Virus record (IMG/VR): IMGVR_UViG_3300022932_000020
Span: 1-42,320 of that record
Strand: one strand, 5' to 3'
DNA from: a virus
Length of the DNA: 42,320 nucleotides
Shown here: positions 29,368 through 36,777 of the stretch, piece by piece
Position numbering within the stretch: position 1 is the stretch's first letter
Layout: each line of letters opens with the position of its first letter
The notes under the pieces: model-generated
What the model was told of the DNA's origin: nothing
Seen by the model: only the letters and a program-made list of their open reading frames with translations
Databases searched by the model: none
Translations under genes and position numbers: made by a program

Positions 29368-29693
29368 GGGTTTGCGTCGGCTGCCGTGCCCTTATGCGCC
29401 GGCAATGCCGCAATAAGCGCTTTCCGCATCGCTGCCGACGCGACCGCCGCTCCAGCCTCTACGATTATCTCGGCCGCGCGGAGCGGCACCAGATCAGGGT
29501 GGTCGCGCTTCAGACCTGCCCAGATTATCGCGCGCAGCGCCTTCCAGTTGCCGCTGTCCAGCTTCGCCAACAGAACAGGCATGTCGAACTCGGACAACTC
29601 TTCGGCTTTGATGAGAGCCTCAATATCGAGCGAGAGAGTGTATTCGGTATCGCCGGCCTTAAAGGTGGCCTCACCCCGGAATGGGTTTGCCAT
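29331..29693 (-). CDS. tail assembly chaperone G-like protein
   Basis: A 120-residue protein from ATG 29693, coupled to the tail-tube stop by TGATG. ANPFRGEATFKAGDTEYTLS, then LDIEALIKAEELSEFDMPVL matches the GTA/phage tail chaperone type found between tail tube and tape measure. It ends shortly after a slippery heptamer; a fraction of ribosomes should read on into the T part. The unshifted product has a disordered Ala/Pro/Gly tail. Confidence 0.8.
   Translation of the reverse strand: MANPFRGEATFKAGDTEYTLSLDIEALIKAEELSEFDMPVLLAKLDSGNWKALRAIIWAGLKRDHPDLVPLRAAEIIVEAGAAVASAAMRKALIAALPAHKGTAADANPPEATTGTGSAG
29367..29373 (-). promoter_or_regulatory. programmed -1 ribosomal frameshift site AAACCCT
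   Basis: Read on the minus strand as A AAC CCT in the G frame, a full X-XXY-YYZ heptamer. Slipping one base back re-pairs AAC on AAA and CCT on CCC. It lies 34 bases before the G-frame stop (29333-29331) and leads directly into the T frame. Similar sites serve the tail chaperones of lambda and many siphoviruses; the efficiency here is unknown. Confidence 0.7.
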
Positions 29694-30124
29694 CACGGAG
29701 CAACCGCGGATTCGGTGATCTCGCCGACCCACTTCACCGTCAGCGTGCCCGTGCGCTTGTCCATCATCGGGTTCGTGCGCTTGAAGTCGCGCACCAGCAC
29801 CTTGCCGACGAACTGACGCTTGCCGGCGCCGACCGGGATGACGATCTTGAAGTCGCAGGTCTTGTTCTTGGCGCTCAGGCACAGCGTCTCGGTGGCGCTG
29901 CCGGGGATCCAGTTCATCTCGAGATCCGCCTCCTCGCCGTCCGCCAGCGGCTCGGCGATGTAATCCTTGAAGCCCACCGTCTTCATGTGGCTGGCATCGA
30001 TCAGCCCGGTGGTGCCGTTCGGGACGGGAATGTTCGTCACCTCGCCCAGCATGGTCAGGGTGCCGGTGGTTCCGGGCTTGAGCCAGAACTCGCTGCCAAT
30101 GCCCGTTTCGACTTCGGTCGTCAT
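29693..30124 (-). CDS. major tail tube protein
   Basis: A 143-residue beta-rich protein: VETGIGSEFWLKPGTTGTLT, GEVTNIPVPNGTTGLIDASH, EADLEMNWIPGSATETL and KVLVRDFKRTNPMMDKRTGT. Layout and position between tail-completion and chaperone genes fit the siphovirus tail tube family (lambda V N-domain-like). It polymerises around the tape measure to form the tail tube. AGGAGG lies upstream of ATG 30124. Confidence 0.85.
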   Translation of the reverse strand: MTTEVETGIGSEFWLKPGTTGTLTMLGEVTNIPVPNGTTGLIDASHMKTVGFKDYIAEPLADGEEADLEMNWIPGSATETLCLSAKNKTCDFKIVIPVGAGKRQFVGKVLVRDFKRTNPMMDKRTGTLTVKWVGEITESAVAP

Positions 30125-30134
30125 TATGCCCTCC

Positions 30135-30545
30135 TCAGGCTGGTGCGTTCCAGATGATGAAATCCATGCTCACTCGGTAGACCTTGCTCGGCCCACCAGG
30201 CTGCTTAGCCGGCATATCCTCAGGCGGCAGATCGGCCGCGCTTTCGAGGAATGCCGCGCTGAACACCGTGTCGCCCCGCGTGCCCGGCATCTCGACCGCA
30301 GCGATCAGCGCGCGGGAGACCTGCTTGGCGGAAAGGTACGACGCGCCCCAGCAGTCAGCCTGCACGCGCGGCCCGTTCAGCCCGGTTGCGCCGGCGTAGG
30401 TGTAGGTGCGGCCCGGCGAGATAACCTGCAGGGTGATGCTAGGCAGCGCGTCCGTCTGCGGGCGATCCAGCCAGTAGATGCGCGCGCCGACCAGCGCCTC
30501 CAGCCCATCATCGGCGAGCAGCTTGGCGACGAGATCCTCTTCCAT
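30135..30545 (-). CDS. tail completion protein (DUF3168)
   Basis: A 136-residue protein. The opening LVAKLLADDGLEALVGARIY and ALPSITLQVISPGRTYTYAG, followed by RVQADCWGASYLSAKQVSRA, are characteristic of DUF3168, a family at the head-tail interface or tail terminator of HK97-like phages. It is coupled by overlap to the head-closure gene upstream. Confidence 0.85.
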   Translation of the reverse strand: MEEDLVAKLLADDGLEALVGARIYWLDRPQTDALPSITLQVISPGRTYTYAGATGLNGPRVQADCWGASYLSAKQVSRALIAAVEMPGTRGDTVFSAAFLESAADLPPEDMPAKQPGGPSKVYRVSMDFIIWNAPA

Positions 30546-30889
30546 CAGGCGGCACGGATCGCGGTGATGTCGATCGCCGTGTTCGGCCGCTCATCCGCCG
30601 CCGGCACGATCGAGGTGATATCCCAGTCCGCTTCCAGATACCGGATGCGGTCGGTGATCGTCAGGGTGCGCGTCAGGCTATCGAGCAGCACCCGGAAGGT
30701 AGCCGGCGCCGAGCCGCTCTGCTGTGCCGCGTCGCGCCGCTCCTGCCCCGTCCCGAACGATGCACACGCCCAACGCTTGCCCAGCTCGGGCCACGTCTGC
30801 ACGTCGGCGTTCATGGCGTCCTTGGTGATCTCGGCGCGGTGAAAGGCGATGCGTCGATTGCGCGCGCCGGGGGAGGAGGAAAGCGCCAT
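30545..30889 (-). CDS. head-tail joining / head closure protein
   Basis: A 114-residue protein. GARNRRIAFHRAEITKDAMN, GKRWACASFGTGQERRDAAQ and RYLEADWDITSIVP follow the Phage_H_T_join (HK97 gp7-like/SPP1 gp16-like) plan of an antiparallel beta barrel. It seals the head after packaging and binds the tail. It is coupled on both sides. Confidence 0.82.
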   Translation of the reverse strand: MALSSSPGARNRRIAFHRAEITKDAMNADVQTWPELGKRWACASFGTGQERRDAAQQSGSAPATFRVLLDSLTRTLTITDRIRYLEADWDITSIVPAADERPNTAIDITAIRAA

Positions 30890-31425
30890 CAGCCAATCAC
30901 CGGCAGCCGGTGGCGATCGTAAATGCTGGCCAGCCGCGAAGCCTCGTCCGCGGTCGGCGCGCGGCGGTCATACTCGATGCCGATCAGCAGCAAGATCGCC
31001 GCCTTGAGCATGAACGGCACATCCGCCAGCGTCGCATAGCCCGCCGTCATGGTGATCGTGGTGGACGTGCCGGGCAGTGTGGAAGGCCGCCCGATCGCCG
31101 CCAGCCGCGCCGGCCGCACGTTCAGGTCCGCGATCCAGTCGCTCGGCGGCATGGTCTGCGGAGCATAGGCCGCGTCGAGATAATCGATCGCGTCGATGCT
31201 ATCGATTGGCCATGCGTAGAGCGCCAGCCAAGGGCCAAAGCCCTGCCGCGCCTCGGTGATCTGCCGGCGCGTCAGAATCAAGCCGGTCGCCAGCTCCACC
31301 TCCTCGCGCGCGGCGACGATCAGGTTGGCGATCAGGTCGTTCTCGGTGTCGTCGTCCACGCGCAGGTGCAGCTTGGCGTCGGCCAGGGTGACGGGTTCGT
31401 CCTCGAGACTCACAGGCTCGGCCAT
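30889..31425 (-). CDS. head-tail connector (HK97 gp6-like)
   Basis: A 178-residue protein beginning EPVSLEDEPVTLADAKLHLR then VDDDTENDLIANLIVAAREE, the standard gp6/YqbG connector opening. The C-terminus (FMLKAAILLLIGIEYDRRAP) is a helix. It forms a ring beneath the portal. It is the first gene of the connector-tail block after the acyltransferase interruption, with a GAGGAGACGAG sequence upstream. Confidence 0.85.
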   Translation of the reverse strand: MAEPVSLEDEPVTLADAKLHLRVDDDTENDLIANLIVAAREEVELATGLILTRRQITEARQGFGPWLALYAWPIDSIDAIDYLDAAYAPQTMPPSDWIADLNVRPARLAAIGRPSTLPGTSTTITMTAGYATLADVPFMLKAAILLLIGIEYDRRAPTADEASRLASIYDRHRLPVIG

Positions 31426-31466
31426 GCTCGTCTCCTCAACCGATTGTTAACCAGAGCGAGCCACAA

Positions 31467-31536
31467 GGGCGGCGAGACGAGAGTAGCGGGGGTGTTCCGT
31501 AACGAAGCCGCTCTCGTCTCAGCCTACAGGCCGCCC
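31467..31536. repeat. long inverted repeat interrupted by 9 bases
   Basis: Left arm GGGCGGCGAGACGAGAG (31467-31483). The right arm is CTCTCGTCTC (31511-31520), then AGCCTACAG, then GCCGCCC (31530-31536). Without the 9-base AGCCTACAG the arms would be a perfect 17-bp inverted repeat. The 9 bases are part of the direct repeat found at both ends of the acyltransferase segment. It could form a hairpin in RNA of either strand; no T run follows. Confidence 0.65.
31516..31529 (+). repeat. 14-bp direct repeat, left copy (moron boundary)
   Basis: GTCTCAGCCTACAG, identical to 32821-32834. The two copies enclose the plus-strand acyltransferase, with 1,305 bp between their starts. They look like the junctions of an inserted segment. 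Confidence 0.65.
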
Positions 31537-31570
31537 CTCTCAGCGATGTGTCCCACGATTGTGCCGAAGC

Positions 31571-31619
31571 GGCGCTAACGTGGCCTCTCGGCCCTTGCGG
31601 GCTCACATAAGTTAGCGCC
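31571..31619 (+). promoter_or_regulatory. 9-bp inverted repeat in acyltransferase leader
   Basis: GGCGCTAAC (31571-31579) and GTTAGCGCC (31611-31619) are perfect inverted copies with a 31-base loop that itself contains GCCC-TTGC-GGGC (31591-31602). It lies 36 bases before the acyltransferase ATG. It could be an operator or a leader RNA structure; CATAAT just before the ATG may be a -10 box or coincidence. Confidence 0.45.
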
Positions 31620-31655
31620 AGCAACATTCGAGCAACACGGCGGGGTCGGCATAAT

Positions 31656-32816
31656 ATGAAGATGGTCACGGTCGCGCGCGATCTGGGTGAACACCCCGAT
31701 CAGCCAGCAGTGCGCATTCGAAGCCTAGATGGATTGCGCGGCGTCGCCGCCGTGGTCGTGGTCTTCTACCATCTGTGCTTGCTGTTCCCGCTCGGGTGGG
31801 CGGCCTACCTTAAAGAACCCAGCTCGCCACTATTCAACGTCCTGCTCCGCAGTCCCGGCAGCATCCTGACCGCCGGACGTCCTGCCGTGTACGTCTTCTT
31901 CGTGCTGAGTGGGTTCGTTCTCGCATACAGCTTCGTCGGGACTGATGGGCAGCGCTACCGGCCCTATCTCATTAAGCGGATCTGCCGGATCTGGCTTCCG
32001 TTCACAGCAGCGATCCTTGGCAGCGCCTTGCTCTACCTGCTGTTCGATGGAGGCCACGTTCCCACCGCGAGCAGCTGGTTCAACGATCTGTCCTGGAACC
32101 CACCTCTAAGCGTGAGCAAGGTCGTTGAACACCTTGCGATGACCGGCGGCGCCGAGGATCTCGACAATGTCATGTGGAGCCTCGTTCACGAGATGAGGAT
32201 CTCGATCGTGTTCCCGCTTCTCGTGGCGGCCTATCTGCGCTTTCCCAAGTTCACCATCCTGAGCGGCCTGGCACTTTCGGTTATCTGCATCGTCGCCAAG
32301 GCCCGCATCGACAGCCCTGTCGGAGACTCGATCCTGGAGACCGGCCGTTATTCCTACCTGTTCGTTCTCGGCATCGGCCTGTCTCAAGAGCGCGCCAGGA
32401 TCTCGGCAGCTGTGTCGCGGCTGCCCGCCGCTGTCGTAGCGATGGCGTGGATCGCCGTGTGCCTTCTTCTGACCAGCCGCATGATGCTTCCGAACAATGG
32501 CGGCAAGTTGCTCTGGCTGTTTGGCGAGTTCCCGGTCGGCCTCGGCGCTGCGCTCGCCGTTGCGCTGGTGCTCCGCCGCGGCGGGACCGAACGTCTGTTC
32601 GCAAATCGGATGACGCTTTGGCTCGGCGGCGTCTCGTACAGCCTATACCTGGTTCACGTGCCTATCATCCTGCTGGTCGGCAGCGTCGCCGGGGCCATCT
32701 ACCCAGCACTGGTTCCTGTCTGCTTTGCACTGGCAATCGCCGCGGCGTGGCTCTTTCACAAGCTGGTCGAGAAGAAGGCGCAGGATGTCGGTCGTAGGCT
32801 CGTCGCTCGGGCGTGA
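31656..32816 (+). CDS. acyltransferase-3 family membrane protein (O-antigen acetylase type)
   Basis: A 386-residue protein. The motif IRSLDGLRGVAAVVVVFYHL (about residues 21-40, with His39) is the N-terminal signature of the acyltransferase-3 family; the FVLSGFVLAYSF segment and about ten membrane spans follow, ending in a basic tail. Members transfer acetyl groups to surface polysaccharides; phage-encoded ones cause serotype conversion and block superinfection (established for several phages). It runs opposite to the surrounding late genes and is bounded by direct repeats, so it is a moron expressed in the lysogen (inference). Confidence 0.88.
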   Translation: MKMVTVARDLGEHPDQPAVRIRSLDGLRGVAAVVVVFYHLCLLFPLGWAAYLKEPSSPLFNVLLRSPGSILTAGRPAVYVFFVLSGFVLAYSFVGTDGQRYRPYLIKRICRIWLPFTAAILGSALLYLLFDGGHVPTASSWFNDLSWNPPLSVSKVVEHLAMTGGAEDLDNVMWSLVHEMRISIVFPLLVAAYLRFPKFTILSGLALSVICIVAKARIDSPVGDSILETGRYSYLFVLGIGLSQERARISAAVSRLPAAVVAMAWIAVCLLLTSRMMLPNNGGKLLWLFGEFPVGLGAALAVALVLRRGGTERLFANRMTLWLGGVSYSLYLVHVPIILLVGSVAGAIYPALVPVCFALAIAAAWLFHKLVEKKAQDVGRRLVARA

Positions 32817-32820
32817 TGCC

Positions 32821-32834
32821 GTCTCAGCCTACAG
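32821..32834 (+). repeat. 14-bp direct repeat, right copy (moron boundary)
   Basis: The second copy of GTCTCAGCCTACAG. It covers the stop codon of the minus-strand gene that follows (CTG TAG on that strand), so the natural end of that gene was probably the recombination point. Confidence 0.65.
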
Positions 32835-33158
32835 CTTGCGCCCTGCCAGCTTCCCGCCAATCGCAATGGACGTGGCGGACCCGACGGGCTTGATCATCGC
32901 CGGCAGCACCGCCGCCAGATCATCCGCAGCCGCGTAATAAAACTTGCCGGCCTGCTCGCCGACGAGGCGCAGTCGGGTGACCGGGCGCCCCTTGGCGTTC
33001 AGGTATCGCTTGCCGTTGAACCGGTCGCTAGTATCGGCCCGCAAGCTGGTCAGCGGCTTGTCCAGGACGATCAAAGGGATATACTCGGTTTCAGCTGTGG
33101 TGATACGCGGAAGCGTTTGGATCGCCCAAAGCCGCTGACAGGGGCCTCCGAGGTGCAT
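32829..33158 (-). CDS. hypothetical protein, possibly frameshifted at its start
   Basis: A 109-residue protein from ATG 33158. ITTAETEYIPLIVLDKPLTS and GRPVTRLRLVGEQAGKFYYA suggest a mixed alpha/beta virion or accessory protein. A second frame opens at ATG 33193, coupled to the previous stop (TGATG), and reads MADLPDTFSPV before leaving this frame by one base. A single-base change near 33159 would join the two. No family is recognised. It lies between the beta-helix gene and the connector block. Confidence 0.55.
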   Translation of the reverse strand: MHLGGPCQRLWAIQTLPRITTAETEYIPLIVLDKPLTSLRADTSDRFNGKRYLNAKGRPVTRLRLVGEQAGKFYYAAADDLAAVLPAMIKPVGSATSIAIGGKLAGRKL

Positions 33159-33192
33159 GACACCGGGCTGAAAGTATCGGGCAGGTCAGCCA

Positions 33193-34281
33193 TCACAGCA
33201 GCACCCCGCCCGCACCAGTCGGCGGTGCGCTAGGGTAGAACGCCCGAAGCCCGCCGGTTGGCGTATAGTAACCGCCCGCAAGGCAGTTGACCGTCATGTC
33301 GCCCCACTTCCACTTGAAGCCGGTCCGGTCGCTGATCTCGTAGGGCTGGTGCAGATTGACGACCGTCGGCCCGGTTTCGGAACGGAAGATCGCCTGCCCG
33401 GTGTCGGCGCGCGTGTCGATTTCCCCTTCACCTTCGCCGATCGTCGTAAGGACAACGGCGCCCTTCGCGATGATCTTGCCGAGGTTGGAAGTCGTGACCG
33501 GCCGCGTCGGGCTGTCGCCGCCATCGTACCAGAAGTCCTGATTGGTCGGGGACTCACTGACCAGCGTCCCGCCCCTCGCCTCCGTGTCGTTGATCCAGAG
33601 GCGGAAGTTGCGGTGACTTCCCCCGGCCGTGCATACACCAAGAAAGGTCGCGCCGCTCTTGCTGTCCCATCCGGCATCGACGTTCCGCCGCGCGGTGCAG
33701 GTGTCATAAATGACTTCGTAATTGCCGCCTTCGTCGGAGAAGCCCTCGCCCTGGCCGTATGGCTTGCCGTCCGCCATAATGCCCGCGAAGTCATTCATTT
33801 CGCAGTTGCGGATCTTGATGCGATGGCATTGCCCGTCTAGCGCAATGCCCTGCCCGAATGGCTCTCCGGCCGCGCCTAGACCGCTGCCGGTCACATTCTC
33901 GATCAGGCCGTCATACACGCTCCACCATCGCGCGACCGCACGCTCGACTTGCGTGAATGTGCTGTCGCGCAAGGTCGCGCCGTAGGTTTCCTGCCCCTGC
34001 ACCGTCTCCCAGCCACGCACGATGTTATGTGCGGTGATGCCGGAAACGGTGATGTTCGACTTGTCGGGCTGATCCGACTTCTGGCGCAGGACCGTCTTGT
34101 AGTTGGTGAGCGTAAGGTTCGCGAGGACCGCGTTGTTGTCGGTCACCGTGAACGCCTGGTTGCCCGCTGGCGATGATGCGATGCCGGGGCTTCCGTTGAA
34201 CGGCCCCCGATCGCCTGTGTAGCTGTCCATGGCGGTCTGCTCCCCGTCGAGCGTGCCCTGCGTGTATTCTGGTGCGCCCAC
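33193..34281 (-). CDS. right-handed beta-helix protein (pectate-lyase-like fold)
   Basis: A 362-residue protein, GTG start at 34281, three bases after the upstream stop. It has repeated short beta turns with stacked Asn/Asp and hydrophobic residues: VLANLTLTNYKTVL, SNITVSGITAHNIV, GATLRDSTFTQVER, HRIKIRNCEMNDFA, YEVIYDTCTARRNV. This is the parallel beta-helix plan used by tailspikes and polysaccharide-degrading enzymes. The region lacks an N-terminal virion-binding domain, so it may depend on the adjacent 677-residue protein. Glycan binding or cleavage is inferred. Confidence 0.75.
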   Translation of the reverse strand: MGAPEYTQGTLDGEQTAMDSYTGDRGPFNGSPGIASSPAGNQAFTVTDNNAVLANLTLTNYKTVLRQKSDQPDKSNITVSGITAHNIVRGWETVQGQETYGATLRDSTFTQVERAVARWWSVYDGLIENVTGSGLGAAGEPFGQGIALDGQCHRIKIRNCEMNDFAGIMADGKPYGQGEGFSDEGGNYEVIYDTCTARRNVDAGWDSKSGATFLGVCTAGGSHRNFRLWINDTEARGGTLVSESPTNQDFWYDGGDSPTRPVTTSNLGKIIAKGAVVLTTIGEGEGEIDTRADTGQAIFRSETGPTVVNLHQPYEISDRTGFKWKWGDMTVNCLAGGYYTPTGGLRAFYPSAPPTGAGGVLL

Positions 34282-34283
34282 CG

Positions 34284-36317
34284 CTAAGGGAGGGTGATGC
34301 CCTGCTTGGTGGATGCGGAGGCGACCATCTGAGCTTCAAAGGCCTGCACCTCGGCCAAGGTCAGCGCGGTCCCCGACTTGACGAAGGCGTTCGCCACGTC
34401 GCCGTTGAAGAAGTCGATATTGCCCGACGTATTGCGCGAGCCGATGCGCACGTCCGCCGTCGTGACAGGGGAAACGCCGTTCGGCAGCGCGCCGCACGCG
34501 ATCGGCGTGGCCACTTCGACACCGTTGAGGCGAAGGTGGACGTTGGTGCCGTCGTGCCATGCCACAGCGCGGTTCCACGAGCCTGCCGCGACCGTCGCGG
34601 TGGACGCGATCGTAGCTGCCGGCGTGCCGCTGGTCAGGCTGGTGTAGAAGTAGGCGACCAGATTGCCCGTCGAATTGAGCATGAGACGCCAGAACCAGAC
34701 CTTGGTGGCGTTGCCCTTCATGCGCGAGACGAGAGTGGCTTCGCCGCTTGACGGCAGCGCAGTCGCACGGAAGCTGACGCCTGCTGCAATGCTCGGCCCG
34801 TCGAGACGGCGGCTGTCGCGGATCGTCAGCCACTGATCTGTGCCGTTGAACCGGATGAAGTTGGACGCGCCGGACGCCACCCGCGTAGGATCGTTGTCGG
34901 TGTTGCCCAGCGAACTGCCGAGGATCGCCAGGAAGCCTGCGTAGTTCGGATCGCGGAACAGTCCGCCGGTCGTTTCGGCAAGCTCGATGAAGCCACCACG
35001 GAAGTCAGCCGGGAGCGGCTTCGTAATGTCCGCGAGTGCCGCATCCAGAAGGTTCTGGTAGGCGGTGTTACCTGCCGTCCGGGTCAGCAACTCGTCCTTG
35101 CCACTGGCGTTTGCCGCGAAAGTCGAAACCCCGGTTGTCGGATCGATCGTTACGTCACCAAGGGCGCTTGATGTGTTCGCAGCCTTCGCACCGGGATAGC
35201 GGGAGATATAGCCCGACGACGGATCGTAAGCGGCGCGTCGATCATCGGTAAGCACGTTCTCGATGCCATAGACCTCATAAGCCTTGGCCACCGGATCGAT
35301 AAGCGGGTTGGTAAAGCGCGGCGGCATGATCTGAATCGGATTGGCGAACTCGTAGCCCTGCCAAATGCGACGCCACGGCTGTTGCTTGAGAGCGATCATG
35401 GCGGGTTTGCTGATCGCGACGTTAAACTCCTGAACGGCCGCGTCGAAGCGCCCGCCCATCTGATACCAATCCTTGATCTTGGCGTCGGATAGCTGCTGCC
35501 CGGTAAGCGGAGAGATGCCGTCTGCAGGCGACGCCAGAAACTCGAACCAGTCGACCGGACTGCCGACGCAATCGATCGATACTGATGCGTCCGGCGCGGC
35601 AGCGAGTAGCGTCCGCCAGCCGATCGAAGTGCCCGGATAGTTGGTGCGACTTTTTGCTTTTACGGCTGTGCTGCCAAACTGATCGCGCAACGCAAGAGAG
35701 TAGCCGCTCGCTGAGCCGCTTTCGACCGTGCCAATATCTGTGGAAAGGCCGCCCTCCGCAGGTGTCTTGTAGGTGTAAACTGGCACCCCGGTAACGCCGT
35801 AGGTCGCAAGCATAGCCTCGACGCCGGGAGCGCCGTAGGTTGATCGGGAGGACACCATCACGCCGATTAGGTTGATGTTTCCGGCGAGGTGCTGCGCGAT
35901 CTGGAAAGCAAGTGCGGGCACGTCGTCAACGTCGAACGCCCAGTCGGTCGAGTGGATGACGCGCTGGGCCGTCGAGACAGCAGCCCCCACCGTCCCGAGC
36001 GCGCCGCTCTTGGGCGAACCCGTCGCCCCCGCCAGCGTCTCGGTCACGGTGATCGACCCCGCCGTGGTGGGGGTGCCGTTGATGGTGCGCGTGGTGCCGC
36101 TGCCGGAGACGGTCAGGCCCGCTGCACCAGCGCCGCTCAGCGCAACCGTGCTGCCGGCAGCGGTGCCCACGATGATGACGCCCGATGCGGCAGTGCCGAC
36201 GGTCAGGGTGCCGGATAGGGCGAGGGTGGCGAGGATGGGGGTGGAACCACCGCCGCCGAGGCCAACGACCACCGCCACAGTCCGATTGAGCCGGGTCCGG
36301 AGAGCGGATCGCGCCAT
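34284..36317 (-). CDS. nucleoside-hydrolase-like plus LamG fusion in the head module
   Basis: A 677-residue protein from ATG 36317, with GAGG 5 bases upstream. Residues about 28-105 are Gly/Thr/Ser-rich, Ig-like beta (TLALSGTLTVGTAASG). About 117-430 resemble inosine-uridine nucleoside hydrolases: RVIHSTDWAFDVDDVPALAF carries the DxxxDxDD calcium-site-like cluster, then NINLIGVMVSSRSTYGAPGV. About 480-650 look like a LamG/concanavalin-like domain (FNGTDQWLTI, GSWNRAVAWHDGTNVHLRLN). It lies between capsid and connector genes, beside a beta-helix gene. A surface decoration or receptor role is likely; enzyme activity is unproven. Confidence 0.72.
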   Translation of the reverse strand: MARSALRTRLNRTVAVVVGLGGGGSTPILATLALSGTLTVGTAASGVIIVGTAAGSTVALSGAGAAGLTVSGSGTTRTINGTPTTAGSITVTETLAGATGSPKSGALGTVGAAVSTAQRVIHSTDWAFDVDDVPALAFQIAQHLAGNINLIGVMVSSRSTYGAPGVEAMLATYGVTGVPVYTYKTPAEGGLSTDIGTVESGSASGYSLALRDQFGSTAVKAKSRTNYPGTSIGWRTLLAAAPDASVSIDCVGSPVDWFEFLASPADGISPLTGQQLSDAKIKDWYQMGGRFDAAVQEFNVAISKPAMIALKQQPWRRIWQGYEFANPIQIMPPRFTNPLIDPVAKAYEVYGIENVLTDDRRAAYDPSSGYISRYPGAKAANTSSALGDVTIDPTTGVSTFAANASGKDELLTRTAGNTAYQNLLDAALADITKPLPADFRGGFIELAETTGGLFRDPNYAGFLAILGSSLGNTDNDPTRVASGASNFIRFNGTDQWLTIRDSRRLDGPSIAAGVSFRATALPSSGEATLVSRMKGNATKVWFWRLMLNSTGNLVAYFYTSLTSGTPAATIASTATVAAGSWNRAVAWHDGTNVHLRLNGVEVATPIACGALPNGVSPVTTADVRIGSRNTSGNIDFFNGDVANAFVKSGTALTLAEVQAFEAQMVASASTKQGITLP

Positions 36318-36386
36318 GGTCACCTCACGTCTGAAATAGAGAGGGCCGCCCCATCAGGAGCGGCCCAGGTGCTCGAGAGAGCGGGA

Positions 36387-36725
36387 TCAGCCCTTGAGGT
36401 TGGCCTCGACGGCTTCCTGCATGGTCTGGTGCGGATCGTTGAAGTCGATCCGGTTGGCGATCTTCGGCTGACCCTTGCGCGGCTCGTTATCCACCGCCGG
36501 GTGCGACGTATCGATGCGCTCCACGATGGTCGGCTCGATCATGGCGCCGGATGCCGCGACTTCCGTCGCAGGCGTCAGCGTATCGACCTCCAGCAGGGTC
36601 GTGTCGGCAACGCCGGGCGTATCGGACAGCTTCACGTCGCTGGTGCCGACGGACGTGCCGGGCTGATCAAGAGGCGCATCGGCGGAATTGGCGGCGACGG
36701 TCGCCGTGGTCTTCTTGGCAGTCAT
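36387..36725 (-). CDS. small protein after major capsid, unknown
   Basis: A 112-residue acidic, probably disordered protein rich in Thr, Ala, Asp and Val (DVKLSDTPGVADTTLLEVDT), with a more ordered end (IANRIDFNDPHQTMQEAVEA). Position directly downstream of the capsid gene is where head decoration or head-tail accessory proteins often lie. No family is recognised. Confidence 0.6.
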   Translation of the reverse strand: MTAKKTTATVAANSADAPLDQPGTSVGTSDVKLSDTPGVADTTLLEVDTLTPATEVAASGAMIEPTIVERIDTSHPAVDNEPRKGQPKIANRIDFNDPHQTMQEAVEANLKG

Positions 36726-36777
36726 GGGGGTGTCTCCCGAAAGGGTTGCGGCCGAGCCGAAGCCCGGCCGACTAGGT

